Both the position numbers and the translations under genes were made by a program. This document shows, in pieces, positions 31,974 to 40,481 of a stretch of DNA of 40,481 nucleotides. Each line of letters opens with the position of its first letter. The first letter of the stretch is position 1. The stretch lies in assembly GCF_012584455.1 (NCBI RefSeq), contig NZ_JABAEB010000023.1, positions 1 through 40,481 on the forward strand, read 5' to 3'. Source of the DNA: Shewanella oncorhynchi (GTDB taxonomy: Bacteria; Pseudomonadota; Gammaproteobacteria; Enterobacterales; Shewanellaceae). Under the pieces are notes generated by a model, which saw only the letters and a program-made list of their open reading frames with translations, did no database searches and was not told the origin of the DNA.

Positions 31974-32426
31974 ATGTCACTCGATAAATACGACCATGCT
32001 CTTCTCGCGTTACTCCAACTGAACTGCCAAATCCCTCTACGGGAGTTGGCGGAAGCCGTTCATTTATCTACGGCATCGGTTCAGCGTCGTATTCAAAAGC
32101 TGAAAGACAGCGGTTACATTCAATCTATGACCGCCATTTTAGATCCCGATAAGCTAAATAAAGTCATCACCATTTTTGTTGAAGTTCAGGTTGAAAAAAA
32201 CGATATGAATACGCTTCGGCAGTTAAAAAAAGACTTTTCTGGTCCAGAAGTTCAGCAATGTTACTACGTAACAGGGGATGCCGACTTTATGTTGGTGCTG
32301 TTAGTTCCTCATATGCAACGATTCCAGGAGATATGTGATCAAATGTTCCACAATAATGCTAACGTAAAATGGTTCAAAACAATTGTGGTGCTGGATAGAG
32401 TTAAAGTGACTTTGGATGTGCTGTAA
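31974..32426 (+). CDS. Lrp/AsnC-family transcriptional regulator
   Basis: A 150-residue protein with an N-terminal HTH (HALLALLQLNCQIPLRELAE, STASVQRRIQKLKDSGYI) and a C-terminal RAM ligand-binding domain (about 65-145: VEVQVEKNDM, YYVTGDADFMLVLLVPHM). Lrp/AsnC proteins sense amino acids. ATG 31974 (MSLDKYDHAL) is used; a TTG start at 31962 would add four residues. It diverges from the RarD-like transporter and probably controls it from the 100-bp space between them; that target is inference. Confidence 0.9.
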   Translation: MSLDKYDHALLALLQLNCQIPLRELAEAVHLSTASVQRRIQKLKDSGYIQSMTAILDPDKLNKVITIFVEVQVEKNDMNTLRQLKKDFSGPEVQQCYYVTGDADFMLVLLVPHMQRFQEICDQMFHNNANVKWFKTIVVLDRVKVTLDVL

Positions 32427-32496
32427 TATCGTAGATATATAGCATTTTCTGTTAGTTACCAGTCGCGAAGTTAATTTTAGCCCACTTGTGACAGCA

Positions 32497-32592
32497 TTAA
32501 TTGCTCCTGTAAGTTAGCATAGGATCTGGGTTGCCCCTCTGCCACAATCCCTGCTCTAAGCAATTGATCACGAGTTTTTCACCCGACTTTAG
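32497..32592 (-). pseudogene. Probable transposase scrap (IS3-family-like)
   Basis: In the 305-bp spacer 32427-32731 the minus strand reads SGEKLVINCLEQGLWQRG and then NPDPMLTYRSN before a stop. This looks like the stretch of IS3-family OrfB transposases in which LVI..L...LWQR is followed by the second catalytic Asp region (HSDQGSQ); the Asp motif is not preserved here (YRSN). About 15 bases upstream, in another frame, RMTK fits the usual preceding residues, so a frameshift is implied. The match is from memory of the family and short; treat as tentative. Confidence 0.35.
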
Positions 32593-32673
32593 TCATTCGA
32601 AATCTACAGATGAAAGCAAGGGATCTATCACGTATATGTCCCAAAGTGAGTTGTGTGGTGTCAAGTAGAGATT

Positions 32674-32690
32674 GTACGATTAAGTCGTAC
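32674..32690. repeat. Inverted repeat in the spacer before the hypothetical exported protein
   Basis: GTACGA-ttaag-TCGTAC is a perfect 6-bp inverted repeat located 42 bp beyond the stop codon of the minus-strand gene that ends at 32732. It has no T-tract. It may be part of the mobile-element debris in this spacer. Confidence 0.35.
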
Positions 32691-32731
32691 TACATAACCA
32701 AAACTGCCAGTTCGTGTATGAGTTAGTACAC

Positions 32732-33283
32732 TTATTGAGATGGCGCGACTGGCGTCATCTCTATCCCGCGAAAAAGCTGATAGCGATCAACATCATCGTC
32801 TAAATATTGAATATTCTGCGTCCATTGCCATGCGTTAGCTTGAGCACCCGCCCCCTTTGCCTCGAACAGTAATTGAATTAACGCAGACCGGGCAGTCACC
32901 ACGCCCTCGCCCAGCAAAGAATAATCGCCATTTTGACGATACAAGCTAAAGACTTGCTGCTTCTCTTGGGATACGCCATCGTAATAGGTCAACAACACTT
33001 GCTCGCCCTGCTCCCTAAACCACCAGGTTTCACTATAGGGTGCACGCGTGCCAACACTCACAGACAATAACAGCTGCCGCTTATCATGGGAGCAAAATCC
33101 GGTGACTGTGACTTTTCGTGGCACTTCCCCCACTTTAGCGGCATCGCCCACCCATTGACCGGTAAACTGAGGGCAAAACTCACTAAAACTTACCTTAGCC
33201 GCGTGCGCAGCCAGAGGAATAGCAGCACTCAGTGCAATTGTCACTCCCCATAATAGTCTTAATCGGTTGATTTTATTCTGCAT
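32732..33283 (-). CDS. Exported hypothetical protein
   Basis: A 183-residue protein with a classic signal peptide (LLWGVTIALSAAIPLAAHAA, cut near residue 28). The mature part of about 155 residues is predicted by eye to be beta-rich, with FCPQFTGQWVGD near its start, TGFCSHDKRQLLLSVS, and ETWWFREQGEQVLLTYYDG. The two Cys (about 37 and 64) could form a disulfide. I recognise no family; the opening 'GxWxG' is reminiscent of lipocalin-like or DUF-type beta barrels. It is divergent from the S9 peptidase gene, monocistronic and probably periplasmic. Confidence 0.7.
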   Translation of the reverse strand: MQNKINRLRLLWGVTIALSAAIPLAAHAAKVSFSEFCPQFTGQWVGDAAKVGEVPRKVTVTGFCSHDKRQLLLSVSVGTRAPYSETWWFREQGEQVLLTYYDGVSQEKQQVFSLYRQNGDYSLLGEGVVTARSALIQLLFEAKGAGAQANAWQWTQNIQYLDDDVDRYQLFRGIEMTPVAPSQ

Positions 33284-33495
33284 CTACCTAGTCCTCAGCC
33301 GAAATCTCATCCTAGATTAGCCTGTAATTCTGCCATCAACAAATCACAATTAGCCGACAACCATTCACAGATGCTTACACAAAGCGCCCCGCTATGGGTT
33401 ATCACTCAGTTTGCTTTCATGCTCGGTTTCTATACTCTCGAATCTGCACCACAAATAAAATCATTATAACTATATGTATGATAAGGAGACTCACA

Positions 33496-35523
33496 GTGAA
33501 GAAGACAGGAATCTTATTGCTCTGTCTGTTGATGCCATTCGGCTCAGCATTTGCGGAGCAGGGTAAACCGCTCTCGGTGGAATTGCTCTGGCAACTTAAG
33601 CGTATTGGTAGCCCAGTCGTATCGCCCTCTGGTGAGCATATTATTGCGCCAGTCACAGAATATGATCTGAAGGAAGATAAAGGTTCGACCCAGTTATGGC
33701 GTTTTGATGGCGAAGGTAAAAATAATCGCGCGATTACAGTCAAAGGGTTAAAGGTGAGCGAGCCCGTGTTTTCGCCCGACGGCAAAACCTTGGCCTTTGT
33801 GAGTGAGCGAAATGAAGACGACGCAGGCCAAATCTACCTATTGCCTATGGACGGTCCGGGTGAAGCGCAGCGCTTAACCGACATACCTACTGGCGTAAAT
33901 GGTATTAAATGGGTTGGCAAGCATTTGTATTTCATCAGCAATGTATTCCCAAATCAAACATGGGACGAGATGAAAACCCAACTAAAAGCCGACGAGGACA
34001 ATAAGGTCTCCGCTCGCCAGTGGAACGCTTTGCCCTACGCTCAGTTTGATCACTGGTTAGATGAACGTCGCCAAGCCCATGTATTTAGGATCCCCGCTTC
34101 GGGCGGCGAAGTCGAATCCGTGACGCAAGCGCTCGGCCATGAATTACCACGCTCGAGCCAAAGCAGTTCAAGTTACGATATTTCGCCTAATGAACGCTTA
34201 ATTGCCTTCAGTACTTATGGCTCAGACAACCGTGTCGACCCTAAACTGGATATTTTCCTTGCGACGATTGGCAGTGGTAAAGCAGAGAATATCACCCCAG
34301 AAAATCAAGCCGCAGATGCTGATCCCAGCTTTAGTCCCAATGGCAAAACGCTGGCTTTTACCCGTCAGAAAATCCCCGGTTTCTATGCCGATACCATAAG
34401 GCTGATGTTACTGGATATTGATAGCCGTAAACTTAATACGCTAACACCTGAGTGGGATCGTTCGGTCAGCCAATTTAATTGGACCCCCGACAGTAAAGGC
34501 TTTTATGCCACCATCGAAGATGCCGCCACTAACCGCATTTATCATATCGATGCCAAAAACGGTAAAGTCAAAGCCATTACAGAGGCAACTGACTTTGGCC
34601 AACCCGCCATAGGTAAAGACGGTGAACTGATTGCCACCAACGAGAGCTTTTTGCACCCCGCGCGCTTGGTCAGCATTAATCCCAGCAATGGTAAGACGGT
34701 ACGCCTAGAGAATTTTAATGACGATATTCTCAAAGATGTAGATTTAGGCACTTACGAATCAGTGACCTACAAGGGATATCAAAATCAAGATATTCAAATG
34801 TGGGTTCACTATCCCCCCGGATTTGATCGCAGTAAAAAATATCCCCTCTTTATGCTGGTTCACGGCGGGCCACACAACGCCATTACCGACGGTTTCCATT
34901 ACCGTTGGAACGCACAAACCTTCGCCTCTTGGGGATATGTCACTGCTTGGCCAAACTTCCATGGTTCTAGCGGCTTCGGACAAGCGTTTGCCGATGCGAT
35001 TAACCCAGATTGGAAGAATAAATCCCTCGAAGATGTGCTCAAGGCAGCCGACTGGTTTAAACAACAAAGCTGGATAGACAGCGACCGCATGGTGGCGGGT
35101 GGCGCAAGTTACGGCGGTTATCTGACCTCAATTATTTTAGGTCAACCACATCCCTTTAAAGCCTTGTTGATCCATGCTGCGGTTTACGACATGTATTCAC
35201 AAATGGCGTCGGATTTTGCCGTGCACAGTACCCGATTTGGCAACTACTGGGATAATCCTGAGCTGTATAAAGCCATTTCTCCGCATTACTTTGCAGCTAA
35301 CTTTAACACTCCGACCTTAGTCAGCCACGGTCAGCTCGACTACCGAGTACCTGTGGGACAAGGATTTGAACTGTTCCGCACCCTGCAAACTCGCAATGTG
35401 GAATCACGGATGATTTACTTCCCCGATGAAAATCATTGGGTTATGAAACCCAATAACTCTATCTATTGGTATAACCAAGTGAAGGATTGGATGACCCATT
35501 ATGCTAAGCCGGGTGGACAATAA
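33496..35523 (+). CDS. Exported S9-family peptidase (prolyl oligopeptidase/dipeptidyl aminopeptidase type)
   Basis: A 675-residue serine peptidase. The GTG start is chosen because AAGGAG (33483-33488) is 7 bp away and the product begins with a tidy signal peptide (KKTGILLLCLLMPFGSAFA). A beta-propeller with repeated SPDGKTLAF-type motifs occupies about residues 30-400. The alpha/beta-hydrolase domain follows, with HGGPHN (oxyanion region), GGASYGGY (nucleophile Ser538), GQLDYRVP (Asp615) and DENHWV (His647), so the triad is complete. These enzymes trim short peptides, often two residues at a time. It probably works in the periplasm. It is monocistronic and ends at a bidirectional terminator. 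Confidence 0.93.
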   Translation: MKKTGILLLCLLMPFGSAFAEQGKPLSVELLWQLKRIGSPVVSPSGEHIIAPVTEYDLKEDKGSTQLWRFDGEGKNNRAITVKGLKVSEPVFSPDGKTLAFVSERNEDDAGQIYLLPMDGPGEAQRLTDIPTGVNGIKWVGKHLYFISNVFPNQTWDEMKTQLKADEDNKVSARQWNALPYAQFDHWLDERRQAHVFRIPASGGEVESVTQALGHELPRSSQSSSSYDISPNERLIAFSTYGSDNRVDPKLDIFLATIGSGKAENITPENQAADADPSFSPNGKTLAFTRQKIPGFYADTIRLMLLDIDSRKLNTLTPEWDRSVSQFNWTPDSKGFYATIEDAATNRIYHIDAKNGKVKAITEATDFGQPAIGKDGELIATNESFLHPARLVSINPSNGKTVRLENFNDDILKDVDLGTYESVTYKGYQNQDIQMWVHYPPGFDRSKKYPLFMLVHGGPHNAITDGFHYRWNAQTFASWGYVTAWPNFHGSSGFGQAFADAINPDWKNKSLEDVLKAADWFKQQSWIDSDRMVAGGASYGGYLTSIILGQPHPFKALLIHAAVYDMYSQMASDFAVHSTRFGNYWDNPELYKAISPHYFAANFNTPTLVSHGQLDYRVPVGQGFELFRTLQTRNVESRMIYFPDENHWVMKPNNSIYWYNQVKDWMTHYAKPGGQ

Positions 35524-35554
35524 ACACTGCATCTAGCACCAAGAACAGAAAAGC

Positions 35555-35581
35555 AAAAGGTCTGCACTATGCAGACCTTTT
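35555..35581. terminator. Bidirectional terminator between S9 and M16 peptidase genes
   Basis: AAAAGGTCTGCA-cta-TGCAGACCTTTT: a perfect 12-bp stem with A- and T-tracts on both sides, between the ends of two convergent genes. Confidence 0.92.
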
Positions 35582-35611
35582 CTTTATTGAATCAAGCCTC
35601 GCAATGATGGC

Positions 35612-37075
35612 TTATTGGCCAAATCCCGTGGCTTTAATATCGACGGTTTGCACTTTGCCGTACTTAGCGGCAATAGGTGCAATCTTAGCCGCATTGCCAA
35701 TCAGCACAAATTGCAGATCTTTTTGCGGGAAGTAAGTTTTCACTAACCTTTGGGTTTCTTCTAAGGTCAAACCATCCACCTTAGCTTGGAACTCATTGAT
35801 AAACTTATCATCGAAACCGTATAGATACATGCCAGATAAGAGCCCCGCCAGCTGCCCTGAGGTTTCAAACTGAGGCGGGAACTGACCCTTAACGTAGGCT
35901 TTAGCCGAATCTAAGGTCGCTTGATCTACACCTTTTTCCCATAAACGTGCATAGGTTTTTAAGGCTAAATCCATCGCTTCTTGAGTGGTTTCCGTCTTAG
36001 TGAAAGTGCTGATTGTGAATACGCCCGAATCGGTATAAGGGCTAAAACCTGAGCGTGCGCCATAGGTTAAGCCTGCGTTCACCCGCAGCTCGTCGTTAAG
36101 CCAAGAGGTGAAACGACCACCTAAAATAGTGTTCACTACCGTTAAACCTACATAGTCTGGATTGTCACGACTAATGCCTAAACCCCCAATCACAAAAGTA
36201 GTTTCGATTGCATCGGGTTTATCCACCAACAAGACTTTGGCCTCGGTCAACTGAGGCAAACCTTGGTTTAAATCAGGCTGCACCAGCTTTTCGCTGCCCT
36301 GCCACTGACCAAAGGTTTGCGTCAGCTTGGCTTTCATCGACGCCACATCAAAGTCACCCACGACAGTTATAGCGGTATTGGCCGGTTGATAGTAACTCTT
36401 ATGGAAGGCGCGTAGCTGTGACACTGTCACTTGCTCCAGTGAGTCACTGTTACCCGAAGCCGCATTGCCATAAGGATGTGCACCAAATACGAGCTTATCG
36501 AAGTAGCGACCAATCACAGCTCGTGGGCTTTCTTTATCTTGCTGCAGCCCAGCAATCGCGCGCTGTTTGAGTTTATCGAACTCGGCGGCATCAAAATCAG
36601 GCGTTAACATCGCCGCGCTAAATAAGCCCAGCATCAAGTCAATGTCCTTCGCCATAAAGTCAGCACTCAGATAACTACCTTCCTTATCCGCTTCGGCCAC
36701 TAAGCTTGCACCGAGAAAATCCACTTGCTGCTCGATATCCGCCTTAGATTTCCCCGCCGCACCTAACAGCAAGCCTTCTGCCGTCATTTGTGCCACGCCT
36801 GCGGTGGTGTCATTCACTGCACCGGCGCGTACCACGGCATTTAAGGTAATTAACGGCACTTCGCGCTGCGGCATTAAGTACACAGTTAAGCCGTTATCTA
36901 ACACAAACTTATCGTAACTTGGCATCGCAAAGCTGCCAGTATCGACCCGTTTTGGTGCCGATGTCGTAGCACAACCCGCTAAGGCTAAACTTGTGCCTAG
37001 GGCTAATGCGGCCATTAACTTAGACGATTTCCCAAGTGATTCCATCTTAAGTGATTTCACTGCTGTCGATTTCAT
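35612..37075 (-). CDS. M16-family peptidase-like lipoprotein lacking the zinc motif
   Basis: A 487-residue lipoprotein: the signal ends in LALAGC, so the Cys near residue 34 is lipidated. Two M16 (pitrilysin/MPP) halves follow. Where the active family has HxxEH, this one reads GVAQMTAEGLLLGAAG, so it cannot bind zinc. It does keep the substrate-binding Arg/Tyr-type region near the C-terminal half (NAGLTYGARSGFSPY). It therefore looks like the non-catalytic partner of the upstream M16 protein, as in mitochondrial processing peptidase. The genes overlap by 4 bp (ATGA), implying coupled translation and equal amounts. It is likely anchored in the outer or inner membrane, facing the periplasm. Confidence 0.92.
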   Translation of the reverse strand: MKSTAVKSLKMESLGKSSKLMAALALGTSLALAGCATTSAPKRVDTGSFAMPSYDKFVLDNGLTVYLMPQREVPLITLNAVVRAGAVNDTTAGVAQMTAEGLLLGAAGKSKADIEQQVDFLGASLVAEADKEGSYLSADFMAKDIDLMLGLFSAAMLTPDFDAAEFDKLKQRAIAGLQQDKESPRAVIGRYFDKLVFGAHPYGNAASGNSDSLEQVTVSQLRAFHKSYYQPANTAITVVGDFDVASMKAKLTQTFGQWQGSEKLVQPDLNQGLPQLTEAKVLLVDKPDAIETTFVIGGLGISRDNPDYVGLTVVNTILGGRFTSWLNDELRVNAGLTYGARSGFSPYTDSGVFTISTFTKTETTQEAMDLALKTYARLWEKGVDQATLDSAKAYVKGQFPPQFETSGQLAGLLSGMYLYGFDDKFINEFQAKVDGLTLEETQRLVKTYFPQKDLQFVLIGNAAKIAPIAAKYGKVQTVDIKATGFGQ

Positions 37076-38403
37076 AGGGAAGACTCCTCAGTTGCCGCCA
37101 GCACAGCCACAGTGCGATTCGATTTACGTAAGTAGGTTTGGGCAACTCGTTGAATATCCGCAGGCGTCACCTTGTTATAGGCTTCAGGTGCATTAAATAA
37201 CTTGTCGTAACTGCCAAAATACATCTCATAGGTGCCTATGGTATTAGCCTTACCATTAATGGTTTCCATAGAACGATAAAAATCCATCAACTTGATATTT
37301 TTAACTTTATCCAGCTCTTGCTGAGTAACGCCCGTTGTCGCAATCGCATCGATTTGCTCAATCAGCGCATGCTCCAGCGTCGAGGCTTTCACCTCAGGTA
37401 TAGCCACACCCATCACATAGAAAAGGTTAGGATCGACCGACATCGGCATGTAGGTTTGCGCTTCTAAGGCCACTTGTTTATCAACCAATGATTGATATAA
37501 ACGTGAGCTATTACCTTGGCTTAGAATCGAGCTTAATAAGTCCAGCGCATAAAAATCCGCATGAGTTGCCGCCGGAATATGGTACGCCAACATTACGTTA
37601 GGTGTGCTGACCGATGCCTTTTGCACAAAGGTGCGACGCTCACCCTTTTGCTCAGGTTCGACAGTGCGAATCGCTTTAGGCGGAGTCTGTGCCGGAATAG
37701 GCGCAAAGTACTTGTCTGCCAAGGCTTTTACTTGGGCAAGCTTTACATCGCCAGCAATCACGACCACGGCATTGTTCGGCGCATAATAGGTTTTATGGTA
37801 CTGGACTAAATCTTCCAGCGACCAAGCGGCGATATCCGACTCGTGACCGATCACCGACCACGAATAAGGGTGGGCTAAAAACGCCACGCCTTTGATTTCG
37901 CCTTCGAGGGCATTCCAGTTAGAGTTTTCTAAGCCAGTGGAACGCTCCGACTGCACTACGCCACGTTCGCTATCGACCATGGCTTGGTTGATATCTAAGT
38001 TAGCGATGCGGTCAGCCTCGAGATCGAACATAGTTTCGAGCGCATTGGCGGGGAACCAATCGGTATAAACCGTCATGTCTTCAGTGGTATACGCATTGTT
38101 CGCGCCACCGGCGGCTTCCATAGTACGGTCGAACATTTTTGGGCCGTACTTTTTCGAACCGTTGAACATCATGTGTTCGAAAAAGTGCGAAATACCAGTA
38201 ATGCCGGGCACTTCGTTACGTGAACCGACCTTCCAAAATAAATACATGTTGGCATTGGGAATTGAGGCATCTTCTAGCACCATGATTTTCATGCCGTTAT
38301 CTAGCGTGAAACTCTTAATGTCTTCTGCCGTGGTGGCCTGTGCTTGGCTTAGGGGGTTCAAAAGTCCCATGGCCAACACCAGAGCCGATAGCGTGCGCTT
38401 CAT
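37072..38403 (-). CDS. Exported M16-family zinc peptidase
   Basis: A 443-residue peptidase with a signal peptide (MKRTLSALVLAMGLLNPLSQ, cut near residue 24). The inverted zinc motif HFFEH gives ligands His73 and His77 with catalytic Glu76; the third ligand is probably Glu153 in ERGVVQSE. It is the active half of a two-gene M16 pair and likely forms a heterodimer with the zinc-less lipoprotein encoded next. The chamber-like M16 dimers degrade small peptides and unfolded fragments. It is the first gene of the unit; the 137-bp gap to the M20 gene upstream shows no terminator but is long enough for a promoter. Confidence 0.94.
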   Translation of the reverse strand: MKRTLSALVLAMGLLNPLSQAQATTAEDIKSFTLDNGMKIMVLEDASIPNANMYLFWKVGSRNEVPGITGISHFFEHMMFNGSKKYGPKMFDRTMEAAGGANNAYTTEDMTVYTDWFPANALETMFDLEADRIANLDINQAMVDSERGVVQSERSTGLENSNWNALEGEIKGVAFLAHPYSWSVIGHESDIAAWSLEDLVQYHKTYYAPNNAVVVIAGDVKLAQVKALADKYFAPIPAQTPPKAIRTVEPEQKGERRTFVQKASVSTPNVMLAYHIPAATHADFYALDLLSSILSQGNSSRLYQSLVDKQVALEAQTYMPMSVDPNLFYVMGVAIPEVKASTLEHALIEQIDAIATTGVTQQELDKVKNIKLMDFYRSMETINGKANTIGTYEMYFGSYDKLFNAPEAYNKVTPADIQRVAQTYLRKSNRTVAVLAATEESSL

Positions 38404-38540
38404 CTTGTTCGCTCCTTGCTGTAAATATCCACATATAGAGGTAAATTGTTTAACAAATCAAGCGCAGGAAGCGTATCCCGCGCCGATTTTTTGTAAGCTC
38501 AAGTTATACCGCAGCGCTTACGGAATAATGCATTAGCCAC

Positions 38541-39938
38541 TTATTGGGCTTTGAGCGCCGTTAACGCCACTTTGGTCATGGCCTCAACGCCCACTTTTAG
38601 CGCGCTTTCATCCACATAAAATGCCGGCGAATGATTGCTGGCCGCCGTTTCAGGGTCCGTTCCCTTTGGCGTCACCCCGAGGAAGAAAAACATCCCCGGC
38701 GTTTCTAAGGCATAGTAAGCAAAGTCTTCGGCACCTGTGATTAACCCGGGTTCAATCAGCATCTTATCGCCCACCACGCTCGCAAGCACAGGCCGCATGC
38801 TGGCGACTAATTCAGGATTATTGACCACCACAGGATAACCTTGATGGATCTCAGTAGTCGCAGTCGCCCCTAAGGTTTTCGCCGACAGCTCGGCCATTTG
38901 CGCTAAACGCACTTTGATATCGGCGCGCATGGGTTGGTCGAAGGTACGAATCGTACCAATCAGCTCGACTTCATCGGGAATAATGTTAGAGCGAATGCCA
39001 CCATTTACCGCACCAAAACTCACCACAGCCGGCGCTTTAGTGATATCCACCTGACGGCTGACGATCGTTTGCACGTTAGTGATAATTTGTGCCGCAGCAA
39101 CAATAGGATCGACCCCATTCCAAGGACGAGAACCGTGGGTTTGGCTGCCTTTCACTTTGATGGTAAAAGAGTCTTCACTCGCCATTGCTGGACCACTGCG
39201 CAGGCCAATCATGCCACTCGGCATACTCGAGGTGACATGCATACCAAATACTTGCTCGGGTTTGCGCTGAGCAAACAGCCCTTCTTTGAGCATCAATTCC
39301 GCGCCGCCCTCTTCACCCTCTGGCGCACCTTCTTCAGCGGGTTGGAAGATAAACATCACATCCCCCGCTAGACTGTCTTTCACTTTAACCAAGTTTTCAG
39401 CCACGCCCATCAACATGGCCACATGGGTATCGTGCCCACAGGCATGCATCACACCCACTTTTTGATCGCGATAAGTGTCAGTCGCCTTAGAGGCAAAAGG
39501 CACATCGACCACTTCAGTCACAGGCAGTGCATCCATATCCGCTCGAATCGCAATCAACGGACCAGGCTTGCCGCCCTTCAGCTTCCCGCCTTTCAAAATG
39601 GCCACCACGCCCGTATGTGCAACACCCGTTTGCACTTCTAATCCTAAGGATTTCAGATGTTTTTCAATAATCTTGCTGGTGCGAAACTCACGGTTAGACA
39701 ACTCAGGGTGTTGATGCAAATCACGACGCCAGTCGATCACCTTTTGCTCCACACCCGCCGCCAACTTAGCCGCATCAGGCATAGCACTGGTCGCCGCTTG
39801 CACCGAATTAAAACCTGTGCCCATAAAGCTTAAGGCTAAGGCCGACGCGAGTAAGGTCGTGGAAAAATGAGATTTATTTACTAGGGGCTTAAATTCAAAT
39901 GATGTTGATGCAGCAAGTGATACAGAGGGTAAAGTCAT
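38541..39938 (-). CDS. Exported M20-family amidohydrolase
   Basis: A 465-residue metallo-amidohydrolase of the M20D/hippurate hydrolase type. The N-terminus is long (about 25 polar residues) before the hydrophobic signal LLASALALSFMGTGFNSVQA, so the annotated start may be too early, although no other Met lies before the hydrophobic segment. Metal and catalytic motifs: RADMDALPV, HACGHDTHVAM (Cys and His ligands), FQPAEEG, and TGAEDFAYY near the end. It has the lid domain between. Substrates are N-acylated amino acids or small peptides; the cellular target is unknown. With the neighbouring S9 and M16 genes it makes a cluster of exported peptide-degrading enzymes. Confidence 0.92.
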   Translation of the reverse strand: MTLPSVSLAASTSFEFKPLVNKSHFSTTLLASALALSFMGTGFNSVQAATSAMPDAAKLAAGVEQKVIDWRRDLHQHPELSNREFRTSKIIEKHLKSLGLEVQTGVAHTGVVAILKGGKLKGGKPGPLIAIRADMDALPVTEVVDVPFASKATDTYRDQKVGVMHACGHDTHVAMLMGVAENLVKVKDSLAGDVMFIFQPAEEGAPEGEEGGAELMLKEGLFAQRKPEQVFGMHVTSSMPSGMIGLRSGPAMASEDSFTIKVKGSQTHGSRPWNGVDPIVAAAQIITNVQTIVSRQVDITKAPAVVSFGAVNGGIRSNIIPDEVELIGTIRTFDQPMRADIKVRLAQMAELSAKTLGATATTEIHQGYPVVVNNPELVASMRPVLASVVGDKMLIEPGLITGAEDFAYYALETPGMFFFLGVTPKGTDPETAASNHSPAFYVDESALKVGVEAMTKVALTALKAQ

Positions 39939-40060
39939 AGCGATAGCCTATTGTTGTTTTTATAAGCTACCTAAACTACACGGACAAGGAGGAATTGTTA
40001 ATAGATTTAGTGATAAAGGTAAAAGAGACTGTGCTTCATTAGAGGCTGTCTTTAACCGTC

Positions 40061-40087
40061 ATTCCCGCAATGTTTGTGGGCGGGAAT
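40061..40087. repeat. REP-like palindrome
   Basis: ATTCCCGC-N11-GCGGGAAT, in the context CCGTCATTCCCGC...GCGGGAATC, matches the common dispersed palindromes found between genes of many gammaproteobacteria. It lies in the 258-bp gap 39939-40196, which otherwise shows nothing that I can identify. Confidence 0.6.
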
Positions 40088-40196
40088 CAAACTTTTAGAT
40101 AAATCAACCTGAAAAAAGATAGGGATGGCGGATCTCAGTTAAAGAAACTCAAGGCAACGGAAAAGCTGTCCTAATGCTTGGCATCGTTAGCTTTAG

Positions 40197-40481
40197 TCAC
40201 AAAACAACAAATTCACGATTTTCTTTAAAACCACATGGCCATCGGCCTTGGCTATACAACTCAGCCACCTCACTCCATACGCCCTTTTGTCTGAGAGCGG
40301 CCTCTCTCGCTGCCATTTTGAAGGCAAAGAGTGCGCCGCCTCTAAAGCTCTCAGTAAAATCATGAGGACCATACACAAGCAAAGGATGTGACCGGCCAAT
40401 TTTTCTCAGAGATCTGAGCGCCGATTTATACACAAGCATCTCCGCGTCTTTTGTTTCCTCACATTTTTTCGGACCATTCAA
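40197..40481 (-). CDS. Hypothetical protein, cut by the window end
   Basis: At least 94 codons open to the right edge; the true start is probably outside the window. The visible part is helical and basic (ALRSLRKIGRSHPLLVYG, DFTESFRGGALFAFKMAARE) and ends YSQGRWPCGFKENREFVVL. It has no membrane segment. I recognise no family. The amino-acid make-up and absence of stops make it a likely real gene; a plus-strand frame overlapping it (40174-40365) looks like its shadow. Confidence 0.5.
   Translation of the reverse strand: MNGPKKCEETKDAEMLVYKSALRSLRKIGRSHPLLVYGPHDFTESFRGGALFAFKMAAREAALRQKGVWSEVAELYSQGRWPCGFKENREFVVL

Noticed and set aside
40174..40365. Plus-strand frame of 63 codons
   Set aside because: It lies inside the longer minus-strand frame, has no ribosome site, and its translation looks like a shadow.
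1..40481. CRISPR arrays, tRNA or rRNA genes, prophage or toxin-antitoxin genes
   Set aside because: I looked for regular repeats, tRNA-like cloverleaf motifs and typical genes of these systems and saw none.

Overview
The window is chromosomal DNA of a gammaproteobacterium, almost certainly a Shewanella. The evidence is the paired fdhABC operons with DUF3305/DUF3306 partners, the Fur-controlled irgA-type receptor with a divergent LysR gene, and the general protein style. I recognised families by eye; no search was run.

Left third (about 1-16100): a formate dehydrogenase region. On the minus strand fdhD (sulfur transfer to the molybdenum cofactor) is followed by a regulator with an excisionase-type HTH and a periplasmic-binding-protein-like sensor domain. 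Divergent from these is a plus-strand run: DUF3305 protein, DUF3306 protein, a multi-cluster ferredoxin-like protein, a TorD-family chaperone, a small Tat-signal protein, and catalytic (Cys-type, Tat-exported), iron-sulfur and cytochrome b subunits. A strong terminator and a fresh promoter precede a second copy of Tat protein-fdhA-fdhB-fdhC. The second copy has no accessory genes of its own and probably shares those of the first. Candidate CRP/FNR-type sites lie before both operons, and RNA hairpins lie between several genes.

Middle (16100-30600): a methyl-accepting chemotaxis protein; a secreted Sel1-repeat protein; a BASS-family sodium symporter; a radical SAM HemN-like protein with a small helix-hairpin-helix protein and a DUF4424 protein downstream; a TonB-dependent siderophore receptor with a good Fur box and a divergent LysR regulator (irgA/irgB arrangement); a patatin-like phospholipase; a DMT exporter plus LysR regulator transcribed together; and the tRNA methyltransferase TrmL.

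Right third (30600-40481): a RarD-like transporter divergent from an Lrp/AsnC regulator, flanked by AT-rich spacers, one of which holds what looks like a transposase scrap, so this pair may be acquired. Then come a small exported hypothetical, an S9 peptidase, a pair of M16 peptidase genes (one with and one without the zinc motif), an exported M20 amidohydrolase, a REP-like palindrome, and an unidentified gene cut by the window end. The right end is rich in exported peptidases, which fits an organism living on peptides.
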